Source: Candidatus Bathyarchaeota archaeon
GTDB taxonomy: Archaea; Thermoproteota; CALKCG01; B24; DRYS01
Assembly (NCBI GenBank): GCA_018396535.1
Contig: JAGTQC010000004.1
Coordinates: 62,001-126,000 of the forward strand
Direction of reading: 5' to 3'
DNA length: 64,000 bases
The translations under genes and the position numbers were made by a program. Below are positions 49,923 through 60,569 of the stretch, piece after piece. Under the pieces are notes generated by a model. It saw only the letters and a program-made list of their open reading frames with translations. It was not told where the DNA came from and ran no database searches. The number at the start of each line of letters is the position of its first letter. Position 1 is the first letter of the stretch.

Positions 49923-50193
49923 GGGGTGGCGTGAAATACCTATAGGAGGTATACTACTAGAACCCGGATCTGCGGCTGAGTATAGAACTGGGGATTGGAG
50001 GTTATTCAGACCAATCATAGACTGTTCGAAGTGTATAAAGTGTCTGCTATGCTGGATCTATTGTCCTGAACCAGCTATAGTGAGGAGGGATGATGATAGT
50101 GTAGAGGTAGATTACTATCATTGTAAAGGATGTGGTATATGTGCATCTGAATGCCCCGTCAAGGCTATATCTATGGTTGAAGAGGTGAGGTAG
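49909..50193 (+). CDS. porD: 2-oxoacid:ferredoxin oxidoreductase, delta (2x[4Fe-4S]) subunit
   Basis: CSKCIKCLLCWIYCPEPAI...CKGCGICASECPVKAI. Confidence 0.94.
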   Translation: MLKLKGWREIPIGGILLEPGSAAEYRTGDWRLFRPIIDCSKCIKCLLCWIYCPEPAIVRRDDDSVEVDYYHCKGCGICASECPVKAISMVEEVR

Positions 50194-51381
50194 ATGGCTG
50201 CATGGATTGCTGGACGAGTACTAGCTATGAATGGTAATGAAGTTGTAGCATACGCTGTTAAACAATGTGGTGTAGATATCGTCGCAGCATACCCTATAAC
50301 GCCTCAGACCATTATAGTAGAAGCGTTCAGCAGGTATGTAGCTGATGGGCTTGTAGATACAAGCTTCATATGCGTCGAATCTGAGCATTCAGCTATGTCT
50401 GCTTGTATAGGTGCAAGCCTTATGGGTGCTAGAGTCTTCACAGCTACATCGAGCCAGGGGTTAGCCTTAATGCATGAAGCTCTATACGCAGCTTCAGGTC
50501 TTAGATGTCCTATAGTTATGGTTGTAGTTAACAGAGCTTTATCAGCTCCGATAAATATACACTGCGACCACTCTGATATGATGGGTTCCAGGGATTGCGG
50601 ATGGATCCAGATATTCACGGAAAACGTTCAAGAAGCATACGATTTTACTATACAAGCTTTCAGGATAGCTGAGCATCCAGATGTACTATTACCAGTCGCC
50701 GTGAATCTAGATGGTTTCACTATATCCCACTGCGTAGAGAATTTCGTATCGCTAACAGATGAGGAGGCTTTAAGCTTTGTAGGACCTAAACGTAACCCGG
50801 TCTACTGGCTTAACCCTGATAAACCTATAACCGTAGGTGCTCTAACCCTACCAGACTACTACTATGAGGTTAAGAGACAGCAAGTTGAAGCTATGGATAA
50901 TGCCTACAGGGTCTTCCTAGATACGGTTAAAGCATTTAGAGATCTGACAGGTAGAGCATATAGCCCGGTCGAAGTATGGGGTAGCGACTACGCTGATGTA
51001 GCTGTAATGGTTTTAGGTAGTACAGTAGGGTTGATGAGAAGTATAGCATATAGATATGGTGGTAGGGTTAAAGTAGTATTTCCGAGATTATTCAGACCGT
51101 TTCCATCTAAGGATATCAGGGCTATCCTAGAGGATGTTAAGGTCGTAGCTGTTATGGATAGATCCATAGCCTTTGGAGCCCCGCTCAACCCGCTAGCTTC
51201 TACTATAGCTTCAACTATCATCTTAGAGGGTTTGGATACTAAGCTCGTAAACTTCGTCTACGGGTTAGGTGGTAGAGATTTGAAGGTTTCAGAAGCAGAG
51301 TATATAATCGAGTATGCGTTGAAAGCATGCGAAACAGGTGTTATAGATAAGCCTATACAATTCATAGGGGTGAGAGAATAG
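50194..51381 (+). CDS. porA: 2-oxoacid:ferredoxin oxidoreductase, alpha subunit
   Basis: GNEVVAYAVKQCGVDIVAAYPITPQTIIVEAFS...CVESEHSAMSACIGASLMGARVFTATSSQGLALMHE. Confidence 0.95.
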   Translation: MAAWIAGRVLAMNGNEVVAYAVKQCGVDIVAAYPITPQTIIVEAFSRYVADGLVDTSFICVESEHSAMSACIGASLMGARVFTATSSQGLALMHEALYAASGLRCPIVMVVVNRALSAPINIHCDHSDMMGSRDCGWIQIFTENVQEAYDFTIQAFRIAEHPDVLLPVAVNLDGFTISHCVENFVSLTDEEALSFVGPKRNPVYWLNPDKPITVGALTLPDYYYEVKRQQVEAMDNAYRVFLDTVKAFRDLTGRAYSPVEVWGSDYADVAVMVLGSTVGLMRSIAYRYGGRVKVVFPRLFRPFPSKDIRAILEDVKVVAVMDRSIAFGAPLNPLASTIASTIILEGLDTKLVNFVYGLGGRDLKVSEAEYIIEYALKACETGVIDKPIQFIGVRE

Positions 51382-51383
51382 AT

Positions 51384-52313
51384 ATGTCCATACCCATAAA
51401 AGCTATAACTAGGGAAGAGTATCTAAGTCCAGGTCACCGTCTATGTGCAGGCTGCGGATCGGCTTTAGCTATAAGACTAGCTTTAAAAGCTATTAGAGGA
51501 CCTACGGTCGTAGCTCAAGCTACAGGATGTGTCGAGGTATCTACGACGATATACCCGCAGACAGCTTGGAGAATCCCCTGGGCTCACATACTATTCGAGA
51601 ATGCTGCAGCCGTAGCTTCAGGCATCGTCGAAGCTGTGAAAGCGTTGAGGAAGAAGGATATCTTAGATAAGGATATAGATGTCATAGCTATAGCAGGTGA
51701 TGGCGGTACGTTCGATATAGGTATACAAGCCCTATCGGGTGCTCTAGAGAGGGGCCACGACTTCGTATACCTATGCTACGATAACGAAGCATACATGAAT
51801 ACTGGTATACAGAGATCTGGGGCTACTCCAAGGGGGGCTTCTACTACTACATCGCCTGCCGGTAGGGTTATACCTGGTAAGAGGGAGGTTAAGAAGGATC
51901 TTATAGGTATAGCTGTAGCTCATGGAATACCGTATGCAGCTACAGCTTCTATAGCCTATCCAGGTGACTATATAGCTAAGGTTAGGAAGGCTATAGAAGT
52001 AGATGGGCCTGCTGTAATACACGTCCTAGCTCCATGCCCATTAGGATGGGGTAGCGAACCCTCGAATACGATTAAACTAGCTAGATTAGCCGTTCAGACG
52101 AGGGTATTCCCGATATATGAGGTCATAGATGGACGTTACAAGCTTAATGTTAAAGTAGCTAAGCCTACACCGGTTGAGGAATACCTTAAGCTTCAGAGGA
52201 GGTTCGAACACTTGTTTAGACCGGAGTTCAAGGATGAATTAGAGGAGATTAAGCGGATAATCGATGAACGCTGGAATAGGCTGCTAGAGTTATGCGGTGA
52301 AAAACCTGCTTAA
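51384..52313 (+). CDS. porB: 2-oxoacid:ferredoxin oxidoreductase, beta subunit
   Basis: GHRLCAGCGSALAIRLALKAI...AIAGDGGTFDIGIQALSGALERGHDFVYLCYDNEAYMNTGIQRSGATP. Confidence 0.95.
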   Translation: MSIPIKAITREEYLSPGHRLCAGCGSALAIRLALKAIRGPTVVAQATGCVEVSTTIYPQTAWRIPWAHILFENAAAVASGIVEAVKALRKKDILDKDIDVIAIAGDGGTFDIGIQALSGALERGHDFVYLCYDNEAYMNTGIQRSGATPRGASTTTSPAGRVIPGKREVKKDLIGIAVAHGIPYAATASIAYPGDYIAKVRKAIEVDGPAVIHVLAPCPLGWGSEPSNTIKLARLAVQTRVFPIYEVIDGRYKLNVKVAKPTPVEEYLKLQRRFEHLFRPEFKDELEEIKRIIDERWNRLLELCGEKPA

Positions 52314-52322
52314 CCTCAAAAA

Positions 52323-53480
52323 TTGATGAAGATATACGATGTAGCTGTAATTGGAGGCGGACCTGCAGGCTTATCTGCAGCTACCTCTGCATCCAGATTT
52401 AATGCAGATACAATTCTTTTCGAAGAGCATGGAAGTATAGGTCTACCATGGCATTGTGCAGGTGTAGTTAGTTCTAGAATGATTAGATACCTAAATCTAG
52501 GAGGATCTGAGAAGACAATCCTATCGAGTTTCGATACGGTAGATGTATACCTATCCCTACGCTACGTATTCTCGATAAGGAGTAGTATACCCCAATTAGT
52601 CTTAGATAGAGCTGCATTCGATAGATTCCTAGCGGATAGAGCATCCTCCTACGGTGTGAAGCTGATACTGAGGAGTAGAGTCAGAAGTCTAAACTACGCG
52701 GATGGTAATCTAATCGATATCTCTACAGACGGCTCTAGCTATAAGTGTAGGATAGCTATACTAGCTGAGGGTTTACCCGGTGTATTAGCTAGGAGTCTCG
52801 GTTTTAATCTACGTAAACTTACTATGCTCCCATCGATCCAGTACCTAGTTCATGTAGCACCTAATCTAGATATGGGTATCGTCGAAGTGCATCTACTACA
52901 AGGTTTATCACCTCCATTCTTCGCATGGGTTATACCGATCGATAAAGGTGTATGTAGAGTAGGCTTAGCCTCATACAGATCTACGCAGCTTAAACCGTTT
53001 ATAGAAGCGTTTCTCTCTAGAAGGTTCAACAGCTGGAGGATGATATCTAAGAGTAGATGGCTTATACCTATCGGAGGACCGTTAGATAGGACTGTGAAAG
53101 GTCATGTAATCCTAGTAGGTGATGTAGCGGGTCAAGCTAAACCAACTACAGGTGGTGGTATAATTTCAAGTATAGCATGCGGTATGATAGCAGGTTCGAT
53201 AGCTGGCTCAGCATCGGTTGAGGATGAATATTCGATACTAGATCAGTATGAAAGCTTATGGAGGAGCTTCTTCGATTTCAAGTTTAAGATACAGAAGATC
53301 GCTAGGAAGGCTGTAGATAGGATGCGGTGGACGATACTATCCTCGATGGTGGAATCCATATCCGATATGAATCGTGAATTTAGAGTTGTAGACCTCGATA
53401 CTCAGATAGACCTTATATCGAAGCTTATATCATCGCCTCGTATAGTTTTTACTATCTTGAAATCTCTACTCAAGCTATAA
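52323..53480 (+). CDS. Geranylgeranyl reductase family flavoprotein
   Basis: DVAVIGGGPAGLSAATSASRFNADTILFEEHGSIGLPWHCAGVVSSRM; VGDVAGQAKPTTGGGIISSIACG. Confidence 0.9.
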   Translation: MMKIYDVAVIGGGPAGLSAATSASRFNADTILFEEHGSIGLPWHCAGVVSSRMIRYLNLGGSEKTILSSFDTVDVYLSLRYVFSIRSSIPQLVLDRAAFDRFLADRASSYGVKLILRSRVRSLNYADGNLIDISTDGSSYKCRIAILAEGLPGVLARSLGFNLRKLTMLPSIQYLVHVAPNLDMGIVEVHLLQGLSPPFFAWVIPIDKGVCRVGLASYRSTQLKPFIEAFLSRRFNSWRMISKSRWLIPIGGPLDRTVKGHVILVGDVAGQAKPTTGGGIISSIACGMIAGSIAGSASVEDEYSILDQYESLWRSFFDFKFKIQKIARKAVDRMRWTILSSMVESISDMNREFRVVDLDTQIDLISKLISSPRIVFTILKSLLKL

Positions 53481-53730
53481 GCTACCCCCTCTGATCAGAT
53501 CTATACGCTACGCTAGCTTTACAGTATTCAAACTCCGATATTTAATAACTTCTAGATCATATAGCCACCTCCTAGAACTGGTATTTTTCATAATAGATCT
53601 TCTCAATGGGATAGATTCTTTGAACCTATCACTCGTCTATCGATGTTAAGTGGATACATGTATCTTGGATCAAAACTTTATTAATCGATGAACCCATATA
53701 CTCTATACCGAGGCGTTAGGGGTCTACTAT

Positions 53731-55929
53731 ATGGTTGTTAGAGAACTTAGGCTTCAAGTCGCTGAGATGCGTAATCAGCGTGATATAGGGCGTTGTAAAG
53801 CTAGGATCGATTCACTACTCTTAGAGAAGATAGGAGTAGCGATAGGCGATGTTATAGAGATTATAGGTAATAGAGCTACCGCAGCTATAGCTTGGCCAGC
53901 TTACCCTGAGGATGCAGGTAAACCTATAGTAAGGATGGATGGTATAACTCGTAAAAATGCCGAGGTATCCATAGGTGAATATGTAACTATTAGGAAGGCT
54001 AAAGTTAAGATCGCTCGTACGATATCGCTCGCACCCTTAAGCGTTAAGCTGCATGTTGCAGATGAGAATCTATACGAATTTCTAAGGAATAGACTCGTAG
54101 ATCTACCTGTAGTTCAGGGAGATATAATCCAGCTATCCTTATTCGGTAACCCAGTAAACTTTATGGTAGTAAGATCTACGCCTAAAGGCGTTGTTAAGAT
54201 AAGCTACGATACGCAGATTAAGCTTCTAAAGGAGCCTGCTCCAGAGCGTGCTAGGATAGCTTACGTAACCTACGATGATATAGGAGGGTTGAAGGAGCAG
54301 ATTCAAAGGATACGTGAACTCGTAGAGCTTCCATTAAAGCATCCAGAGCTATTTAAACGGCTGGGTATAGAGCCTCCTAAAGGTGTATTACTCTATGGCC
54401 CACCCGGCTGCGGTAAGACATTGCTAGCTAAGGCTGTAGCTAATGAGAGTGATGCATACTTCATAAGCGTTAACGGTCCTGAGGTTATGAGTAAGTTTTA
54501 CGGTGAATCCGAAGCTAGGCTTAGAGAGATATTCAAGAAGGCTGAGGAGAGTGCTCCAGCTATAATATTCATCGATGAGATAGATTCCATAGCTCCTAAG
54601 AGGGAGGAGGTTACCGGGGAGGTTGAGAGGAGGGTTGTAGCACAGCTACTAGCATTAATGGATGGGTTAATGAGTAGAGGTAACGTTATCGTTATAGGTG
54701 CTACCAACAGGCCTAACGCTCTAGATCCAGCTCTACGTAGACCTGGAAGATTCGATAGAGAGATAGAGATAGGGATCCCTGATAAGCAGGGTAGGTTAGA
54801 GATACTACAGATACATACTAGGGGTATGCCTCTAGCTGATGATGTAGATCTAGAGAAGCTTGCTGAGATAACGCACGGCTATACTGGAGCTGATCTAGCT
54901 GCTCTAGCTAGAGAAGCTGCTATGAAAGCTCTACGTAGATATCTACCTGGGATAGATCTGGATGCGGAGACTATCCCCGTAGAGGTTCTAGAGAAGATGG
55001 AGGTTAGGATGGATGATTTTATACAAGCATACCAGGAGATTACGCCATCAGCTTTAAGGGAGGTGGAGATAGAGATACCGGAGGTTAGATGGGATGATAT
55101 AGGCGGTTTACAGGAGGTTAAGCAGCTTTTAAGAGAGAGTATAGAGTGGCCTCTTAAGTATCCTGATAAATTTAAGATGTTAGGGTTGAAGCCTCCTAGA
55201 GGTATACTATTGTATGGTCCACCCGGCTGCGGTAAGACATTGCTAGCTAAGGCTATCGCTAGTGAGAGTGGAGCTAACTTCATAGGGGTTAAGGGTCCGG
55301 AGATATTTAGTAAATGGGTTGGTGAATCTGAGAAAGCTATAAGAGAGATATTCAGGAAAGCACGTATGGCTGCTCCATGCGTGATATTCTTCGATGAGAT
55401 AGATTCCATAAGCTTAACTAGAAGTGTAGATTATGCTGATTCAGGTGTAACCGAGAGAGTTGTGAGCCAGCTCTTAACAGAGATCGATGGCTTAACTAAT
55501 ATAATGAATGTCGTAGTCGTAGGTGCTACAAACCGCCCAGATTTAGTGGATCCAGCTCTACTAAGACCTGGAAGGTTTGATCGACTGGTATATGTACCTC
55601 CGCCAAGTGAGAGTGATCGTCTAGAAATACTGAGAGTTCATACTAGGGGTATGCCTCTAGCTGATGATGTAGATCTAGAGAAGCTTGCTAAACTAACCGT
55701 AGGATTCTCAGGAGCTGATCTAGAGATGCTATGTAGGGAGGCTGGCTTTAACGCTTTGAGGATGCATATCGATGGAGGATCAGGTACGATGCGAGTTACT
55801 ATGGATGATTTTATGAAAGCGTTGGATATAGTTAAGCCATCCATACTACCTGAGATAGAGGAATGGTATCAGAGCTTTACTTCAAGATTTAAGCGTAGGA
55901 TTATACGTAGCTCAACACCTATAACATGA
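53731..55929 (+). CDS. cdc48: CDC48/VAT AAA+ ATPase
   Basis: N-domain plus two AAA modules; [13 protein letters not shown] twice, [14 protein letters not shown] and [13 protein letters not shown]. Confidence 0.97.
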   Translation: MVVRELRLQVAEMRNQRDIGRCKARIDSLLLEKIGVAIGDVIEIIGNRATAAIAWPAYPEDAGKPIVRMDGITRKNAEVSIGEYVTIRKAKVKIARTISLAPLSVKLHVADENLYEFLRNRLVDLPVVQGDIIQLSLFGNPVNFMVVRSTPKGVVKISYDTQIKLLKEPAPERARIAYVTYDDIGGLKEQIQRIRELVELPLKHPELFKRLGIEPPKGVLLYGPPGCGKTLLAKAVANESDAYFISVNGPEVMSKFYGESEARLREIFKKAEESAPAIIFIDEIDSIAPKREEVTGEVERRVVAQLLALMDGLMSRGNVIVIGATNRPNALDPALRRPGRFDREIEIGIPDKQGRLEILQIHTRGMPLADDVDLEKLAEITHGYTGADLAALAREAAMKALRRYLPGIDLDAETIPVEVLEKMEVRMDDFIQAYQEITPSALREVEIEIPEVRWDDIGGLQEVKQLLRESIEWPLKYPDKFKMLGLKPPRGILLYGPPGCGKTLLAKAIASESGANFIGVKGPEIFSKWVGESEKAIREIFRKARMAAPCVIFFDEIDSISLTRSVDYADSGVTERVVSQLLTEIDGLTNIMNVVVVGATNRPDLVDPALLRPGRFDRLVYVPPPSESDRLEILRVHTRGMPLADDVDLEKLAKLTVGFSGADLEMLCREAGFNALRMHIDGGSGTMRVTMDDFMKALDIVKPSILPEIEEWYQSFTSRFKRRIIRSSTPIT

Positions 55930-55951
55930 TATACATCGAGGTATCTTATCC

Positions 55952-56173
55952 ATGGTTAAATCTAGTCTGATCTATATGCTGGTTGAAGCGTTGAAGCGTA
56001 GAGGAGGATCTGCTGAAGATGAGGAGCTTTACACAGATCTATCCAAGGTATCGGAGCTTACCCACAATGATTTTATGAAACTCCTATTGAAGCTTGAAGT
56101 ATCCGGTATAGCTAGGGTATACAGGCTATCTAAGGATAAGTTTAAGATCGAGCTAGTGGCTTCCGAGGATTAG
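55952..56173 (+). CDS. Small winged-helix-like protein
   Basis: 73 aa; YMLVEALKRRGGSAEDEELYTDLSKVSELTHNDFMKLLLKLEVSGIARVYRL. Confidence 0.65.
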   Translation: MVKSSLIYMLVEALKRRGGSAEDEELYTDLSKVSELTHNDFMKLLLKLEVSGIARVYRLSKDKFKIELVASED

Positions 56174-57198
56174 CGAAACCATCCCTCAAGCGTCCTACTC
56201 CTACCTATAGTTTTCAATCCTTCTGCTATAACGTTAACAGCTTTAACAACCCTCTCCTCGCTGAAATCTCTCTCACCACATAGGAAGTCCACTACCCCTT
56301 TAGCATCAGGCTGCCGCCATTCAAGCTTGTACTCGCTGGATACCTGCGGCTCTAGGAATATCCTCCTAATATCATCGATCGGTATCTCTTGTACACCTAG
56401 AATCTTGAGAACTATCTTAGCATCGCTATACCTTTTAATATATTCTAGAGCCTTCTTAGGACCTACACCTTTAACACCTTCGGGATAATAGTCTGTCCCA
56501 ACTAGTATAGCTATATCTATAAGCTGTTCTCTCGTTATCCTTAAGCTAGACAACACCTCATCTAATACTATAAGCTCAGGCTCGATCTCCACGTATACAT
56601 CCTTACCTGGAAGCTTCCTTCTACCTACTACGCTTAGATTCCTAACTACTCTTAAAGCTCCGAATAGTAGTGCATCATGATCCTGGCTTACAGCAGCCCA
56701 TGCATCACCTCTTATAGTCATCCAAGCTGCTTGAGCTTCACCTTCAGATGGAGCTTCAATGTATGGTATACCTAGGAGCCTGAGAAGTCTCTTAGCATCA
56801 TCAACCATATAGTCTTTAAGCGTAGCTGAAGCTTGAGCATACTTCCTCGCAGCTTCATAATCCCCTCTACTCAAAGCCTCCTCATACCTAATTATAGCCT
56901 CCTCTCTAACAGCTCTCCTCCTCTTTATCTCAGCCTCCTTTAAAGCTGGCGGTACTCCATCGAATATATACACAGGTTTTATGCCTGCCTCTATAAATCT
57001 AGAAGTCCTATAGAGTAGGCCTGATAGATGGCTTGTCACCCTACCTTCGCTATCCTTTAGAGGTTCGCCTTTAGGCCCTCGGATTGTTGCTAGAAACTGG
57101 TATAACGCGTTATAAGCATCTATGGCTAGAACCCTGCCTTTAAGCATATCCCATCCTATAACTCTTCTAGGTATTATATCGCCTAGATTTACACCCAT
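56170..57198 (-). CDS. fen1: Flap endonuclease 1
   Basis: MGVNLGDIIPRRV...GRVLAIDAYNALYQFLATIRGPKGEPLKDSEGRVTSHLSGLLYRT; C-terminal PIP-like TLEGWFR. Confidence 0.96.
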   Translation of the reverse strand: MGVNLGDIIPRRVIGWDMLKGRVLAIDAYNALYQFLATIRGPKGEPLKDSEGRVTSHLSGLLYRTSRFIEAGIKPVYIFDGVPPALKEAEIKRRRAVREEAIIRYEEALSRGDYEAARKYAQASATLKDYMVDDAKRLLRLLGIPYIEAPSEGEAQAAWMTIRGDAWAAVSQDHDALLFGALRVVRNLSVVGRRKLPGKDVYVEIEPELIVLDEVLSSLRITREQLIDIAILVGTDYYPEGVKGVGPKKALEYIKRYSDAKIVLKILGVQEIPIDDIRRIFLEPQVSSEYKLEWRQPDAKGVVDFLCGERDFSEERVVKAVNVIAEGLKTIGRSRTLEGWFR

Positions 57199-57372
57199 CC
57201 CCTACTACGATTCTCACTCGATCTTAGATTAAATATCTTTCGGATCTCCAAACCCTATCTATAACTTTAGTGTCAGCGTTTCTCGAATACTATGCTGTAA
57301 TGAGTTAGTAACCTATTTATAGATACCCTGCCAATCATATCTTTGATCGTTATAATGAGGGCTCGGTAGGTT

Positions 57373-58350
57373 TTGTACGCTATCGAAGCTCGGAATCTTA
57401 GGAAGACTTATCGAACTAGAAGACGTAGAGGTATACTTAGATCTGAACCTGAATTAATCGAAGCATTGAAGGATGTAAGTTTTTCTGTAAGGTATGGCGA
57501 GGTTGTCGGTCTCCTAGGACCAAACGGTGCGGGTAAGACTACTACGATAAAGATAATCTCTACACTCCTCCTACCAGATGGGGGTGAGGTTTACGTAGAG
57601 GGGTTCGATGTTGTTAGAGAAGCATCTGAGGTTCGTAGGAGGATAGGTATACTTCTATCCGTCGAGAAGGGGTTCTACGGTAAGCTAACTGGGTGGGAGA
57701 ACTTGGAGTATTTCGGAATTCTATATGGTTTAGATCGTAGATTTCTAGAAGCTAGGCTAGGTTACCTGTTTAAGCTTCTCGAACTCGATAAGCTCGGTGG
57801 GATCGATAGGTTATTCGAGGAGTTTAGTCTAGGTATGAAGGCTCGTCTAGGCCTTGCTAGAGCTTTACTTAAAGATCCACCTATCCTCCTACTAGACGAG
57901 CCTACACTAGGCTTAGATCCTCCTAGCGCTGTGAAGATACGTAGTCTAGTAAGGGATCTAGCTAGAGAAGGCAAAGCTATACTATACACTACTCATAACA
58001 TGTTTGAAGCTGAAATCGTATGTGATCGTATACTATTCATAGATCGTGGTTCGATCGTAGCTGAAGGTTCACCATCAGATCTTAAGGATCGTATACCTAA
58101 ACTTAGAAGCTTAAAGATCACGGTGAAGGGTAACGATCCATCGCAGATATTAGCCGGTCATAGTCTAGGATATAGTATCAATCGTATCGATGTAGATATA
58201 TTCGAACTGGATGTAAAGGTTCGAGATCCTATCGAGGTGTTGAACTCCATACTACCACTCTTAACCGTTAAAGGTTATCATATAATCTCATTCAGGATAG
58301 AGGAACCGACTCTAGAAGATGTTTTCCTATACCTCTCTAAGGGGGGTTAA
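57373..58350 (+). CDS. ABC transporter ATP-binding protein (ABC-2 type)
   Basis: GLLGPNGAGKTTTIKIISTLLLPDGG; FSLGMKARLGLARALLKDPPILLLDEPTLGLDP. Confidence 0.93.
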   Translation: MYAIEARNLRKTYRTRRRRGILRSEPELIEALKDVSFSVRYGEVVGLLGPNGAGKTTTIKIISTLLLPDGGEVYVEGFDVVREASEVRRRIGILLSVEKGFYGKLTGWENLEYFGILYGLDRRFLEARLGYLFKLLELDKLGGIDRLFEEFSLGMKARLGLARALLKDPPILLLDEPTLGLDPPSAVKIRSLVRDLAREGKAILYTTHNMFEAEIVCDRILFIDRGSIVAEGSPSDLKDRIPKLRSLKITVKGNDPSQILAGHSLGYSINRIDVDIFELDVKVRDPIEVLNSILPLLTVKGYHIISFRIEEPTLEDVFLYLSKGG

Positions 58351-59173
58351 AGGCTTCGTGAGCTTCGTAGATATCCTTAGGGTGGAGGCTAAATTTATGT
58401 ATGGAGATATCGTGAGGAGGAGATCCCTCTTCTTAGCGATACTAGCATACCCATATATATTAACGATATTCGTGCTTCTAATAGGCTCCTCCATAGGTTC
58501 GCCGGTATTCTTCGAAGAGAAGGTTTGTTTAACACCTACAGTATATCTTGTTACGAACGGCTTTATCCTGATGTCTATGTTAAGCGTAATCGATGATATT
58601 CTATGGAGGCCTATCCTTGACGAGTATACCGGGACGATAGCATACGTGTTATCCTCCCCAACCTCTAGGTTGAAGCATTATCTAGCGATACCTATACCTA
58701 GACTCATACTAGTACTCCTAAGCGGGTTTACGAGTATAGTACCAGTATTCATATACTATTACGGTTATGATGGATTTATAGAAGCATCTATAGTGTTACT
58801 CATGACGCTGTTAGCCTCTACCTCAGCGATACCTTTAGTCATGATCCTCGTAGGGGTGGTATACGGTTTAGGTGGAGGTATCTGGAGGATTGTGAATATA
58901 GTTAGGCCTATCCTACTTATGCTTACAGGCGTATACTATCCTAGAAGGTTTATGCCGCTTATAGGGCAGATGATCTGTTATGCTATACCTCAATCTCATA
59001 TAGTAGAGGCAATTCATCTACTACTCTCAGCTCAGTATCTAGGCTCGGCAGCTATAGATATAGTATCGCTTATAGGTGTAGCTACTATACTAGTCATTGT
59101 ATACTCTCCTCTAAGCTATAGGAGTATGCGATTCTGGGAATATAGTAGGGTGAAGGAGGGTGTTAAAACCTGA
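58319..59173 (+). CDS. ABC-2 type permease 1
   Basis: Hydrophobic multi-TM; likely true start GTG at 58358. Confidence 0.8.
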   Translation: MFSYTSLRGVKGFVSFVDILRVEAKFMYGDIVRRRSLFLAILAYPYILTIFVLLIGSSIGSPVFFEEKVCLTPTVYLVTNGFILMSMLSVIDDILWRPILDEYTGTIAYVLSSPTSRLKHYLAIPIPRLILVLLSGFTSIVPVFIYYYGYDGFIEASIVLLMTLLASTSAIPLVMILVGVVYGLGGGIWRIVNIVRPILLMLTGVYYPRRFMPLIGQMICYAIPQSHIVEAIHLLLSAQYLGSAAIDIVSLIGVATILVIVYSPLSYRSMRFWEYSRVKEGVKT

Positions 59174-59961
59174 GGGAGCTGATTAAAACTATACTTAAGC
59201 TATATATCGCTAGGGATATTGTTAGAGGACGTGGATTAATAGTAACCCTACTCAGCATAGCTTTATGGATATCACTATTCACGATACCTGTAGTACTGTT
59301 TAAACCACCAGATACGCCTACCGTATGCTTATCCGCTAACATATTCTTAAGCATACTAATCTTCCTCTCATATTCACTAGCAACGTGGAATTGGGCTTCA
59401 GAACTTCAGAGTATGACTACTTCAGGTGTACTCGAATATATCCTATCATCTGGTAGAAGCATACTCATAATCTACATCGGCCTAATACCTGTCTCAACTA
59501 TACTTCTACTAGCGTCGACCCTGATCGTATACGTAGTTCTCTCGATACTTTCCCTACCCCCCATCCTGACTATCCATTCGCCGCCATACCTAGTGGTAGG
59601 TATCCTATTGTTTCTACAAGTTCTATTAGCTCATGCAGTAGTACTGGGTAGTCTAATACTTTCAGTAGGTGTAAGCGGCCCAGTTATGGAGGTGCTAGGC
59701 TGGATTCTACCTATAGCTACAGGTGGATTTACACCTATATCAAATATGCCTCAACCTCTACGAATCATAGCTTTATCCACGCCATACAGCTACCCTGTAG
59801 AGCTATTGAGATACTCCATACTAGGTATAGAGACTATACTACCACTCGATTTGATCCTACCTATAAGTCTAGCTTACAGCCTCCTCTTCCTCCTATCGAG
59901 CATTCTTTACTTCAAGTATACGATCAGGAAGATTATGATGAGGGGTATAGGATCGATCTAA
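59170..59961 (+). CDS. ABC-2 type permease 2, probable non-canonical start (CTG at 59170)
   Basis: Frame open from 59167; LRELIKTILKLYIARDIVRGRGLIVTLLSIALWISLFTIPVV continues into the tracked 59413 ORF; no ATG/GTG/TTG in frame before 59413. Confidence 0.65.
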   Translation: MRELIKTILKLYIARDIVRGRGLIVTLLSIALWISLFTIPVVLFKPPDTPTVCLSANIFLSILIFLSYSLATWNWASELQSMTTSGVLEYILSSGRSILIIYIGLIPVSTILLLASTLIVYVVLSILSLPPILTIHSPPYLVVGILLFLQVLLAHAVVLGSLILSVGVSGPVMEVLGWILPIATGGFTPISNMPQPLRIIALSTPYSYPVELLRYSILGIETILPLDLILPISLAYSLLFLLSSILYFKYTIRKIMMRGIGSI

Positions 59962-60032
59962 GCTGAACGTATAGGAGGGTAAAAGTAATATCCCTACTTC
60001 TAGGTTGAGTTAGAATACGTAGATAGGGTGGG

Positions 60033-60527
60033 ATGTATATGTCTGTTAAGATGGAGGTTGTCGATATAGAGATACCGGAGGGCTGTAACGTTATAATAGG
60101 TATAACGCATTTCATAAAATCCGTCGAGGATATATATGAAGCGGTAAAATCTTCGACACCGGATGTAGAATTCGCTGTAGGATTCTGCGAAGCTTCCGGT
60201 CCATGTTTAGTTAGAGTTGAGGGTAATAGTGATGATCTTAAACGTAAAGTCGCTGAGCAGGCTTTTAAGCTTGGTGTAGGTCATAGCTTCATAGTGTATC
60301 TCAGGAAGGCTTATCCGATAAACGTTTTGAACGAGCTTAAGAAGGTTCCAGAGGTATGTACGATTCTATGCGCTACCGCTAACCCTGTACAAGTTATAGT
60401 AGCTGAGACTAATCAGGGTCGAGCTATACTAGGTATAGTTGATGGATTTAGATCTAAGGGTATAGAGACGGATCAGGATAGAGAGGCTAGGAAGGCTTTC
60501 CTCCGAAGGATAGGATATAAGCTTTAA
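60033..60527 (+). CDS. Adenosine-specific kinase (PF04008-like)
   Basis: FAVGFCEASGPCLVRVEGNSDDLKRKVAEQAFKLGVGHSFIVYLRKAYPINVLNELKKVPEVCTILCATANPVQVIVAET. Confidence 0.88.
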   Translation: MYMSVKMEVVDIEIPEGCNVIIGITHFIKSVEDIYEAVKSSTPDVEFAVGFCEASGPCLVRVEGNSDDLKRKVAEQAFKLGVGHSFIVYLRKAYPINVLNELKKVPEVCTILCATANPVQVIVAETNQGRAILGIVDGFRSKGIETDQDREARKAFLRRIGYKL

Positions 60528-60569
60528 ATCCCTCATCTCTACCAGAAGATTATGTAAAGGTGGAATAGC

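Noticed and set aside
54879-55409. 176-aa antisense ORF inside cdc48
   Set aside because: Mirror of AAA domain codons; no motif
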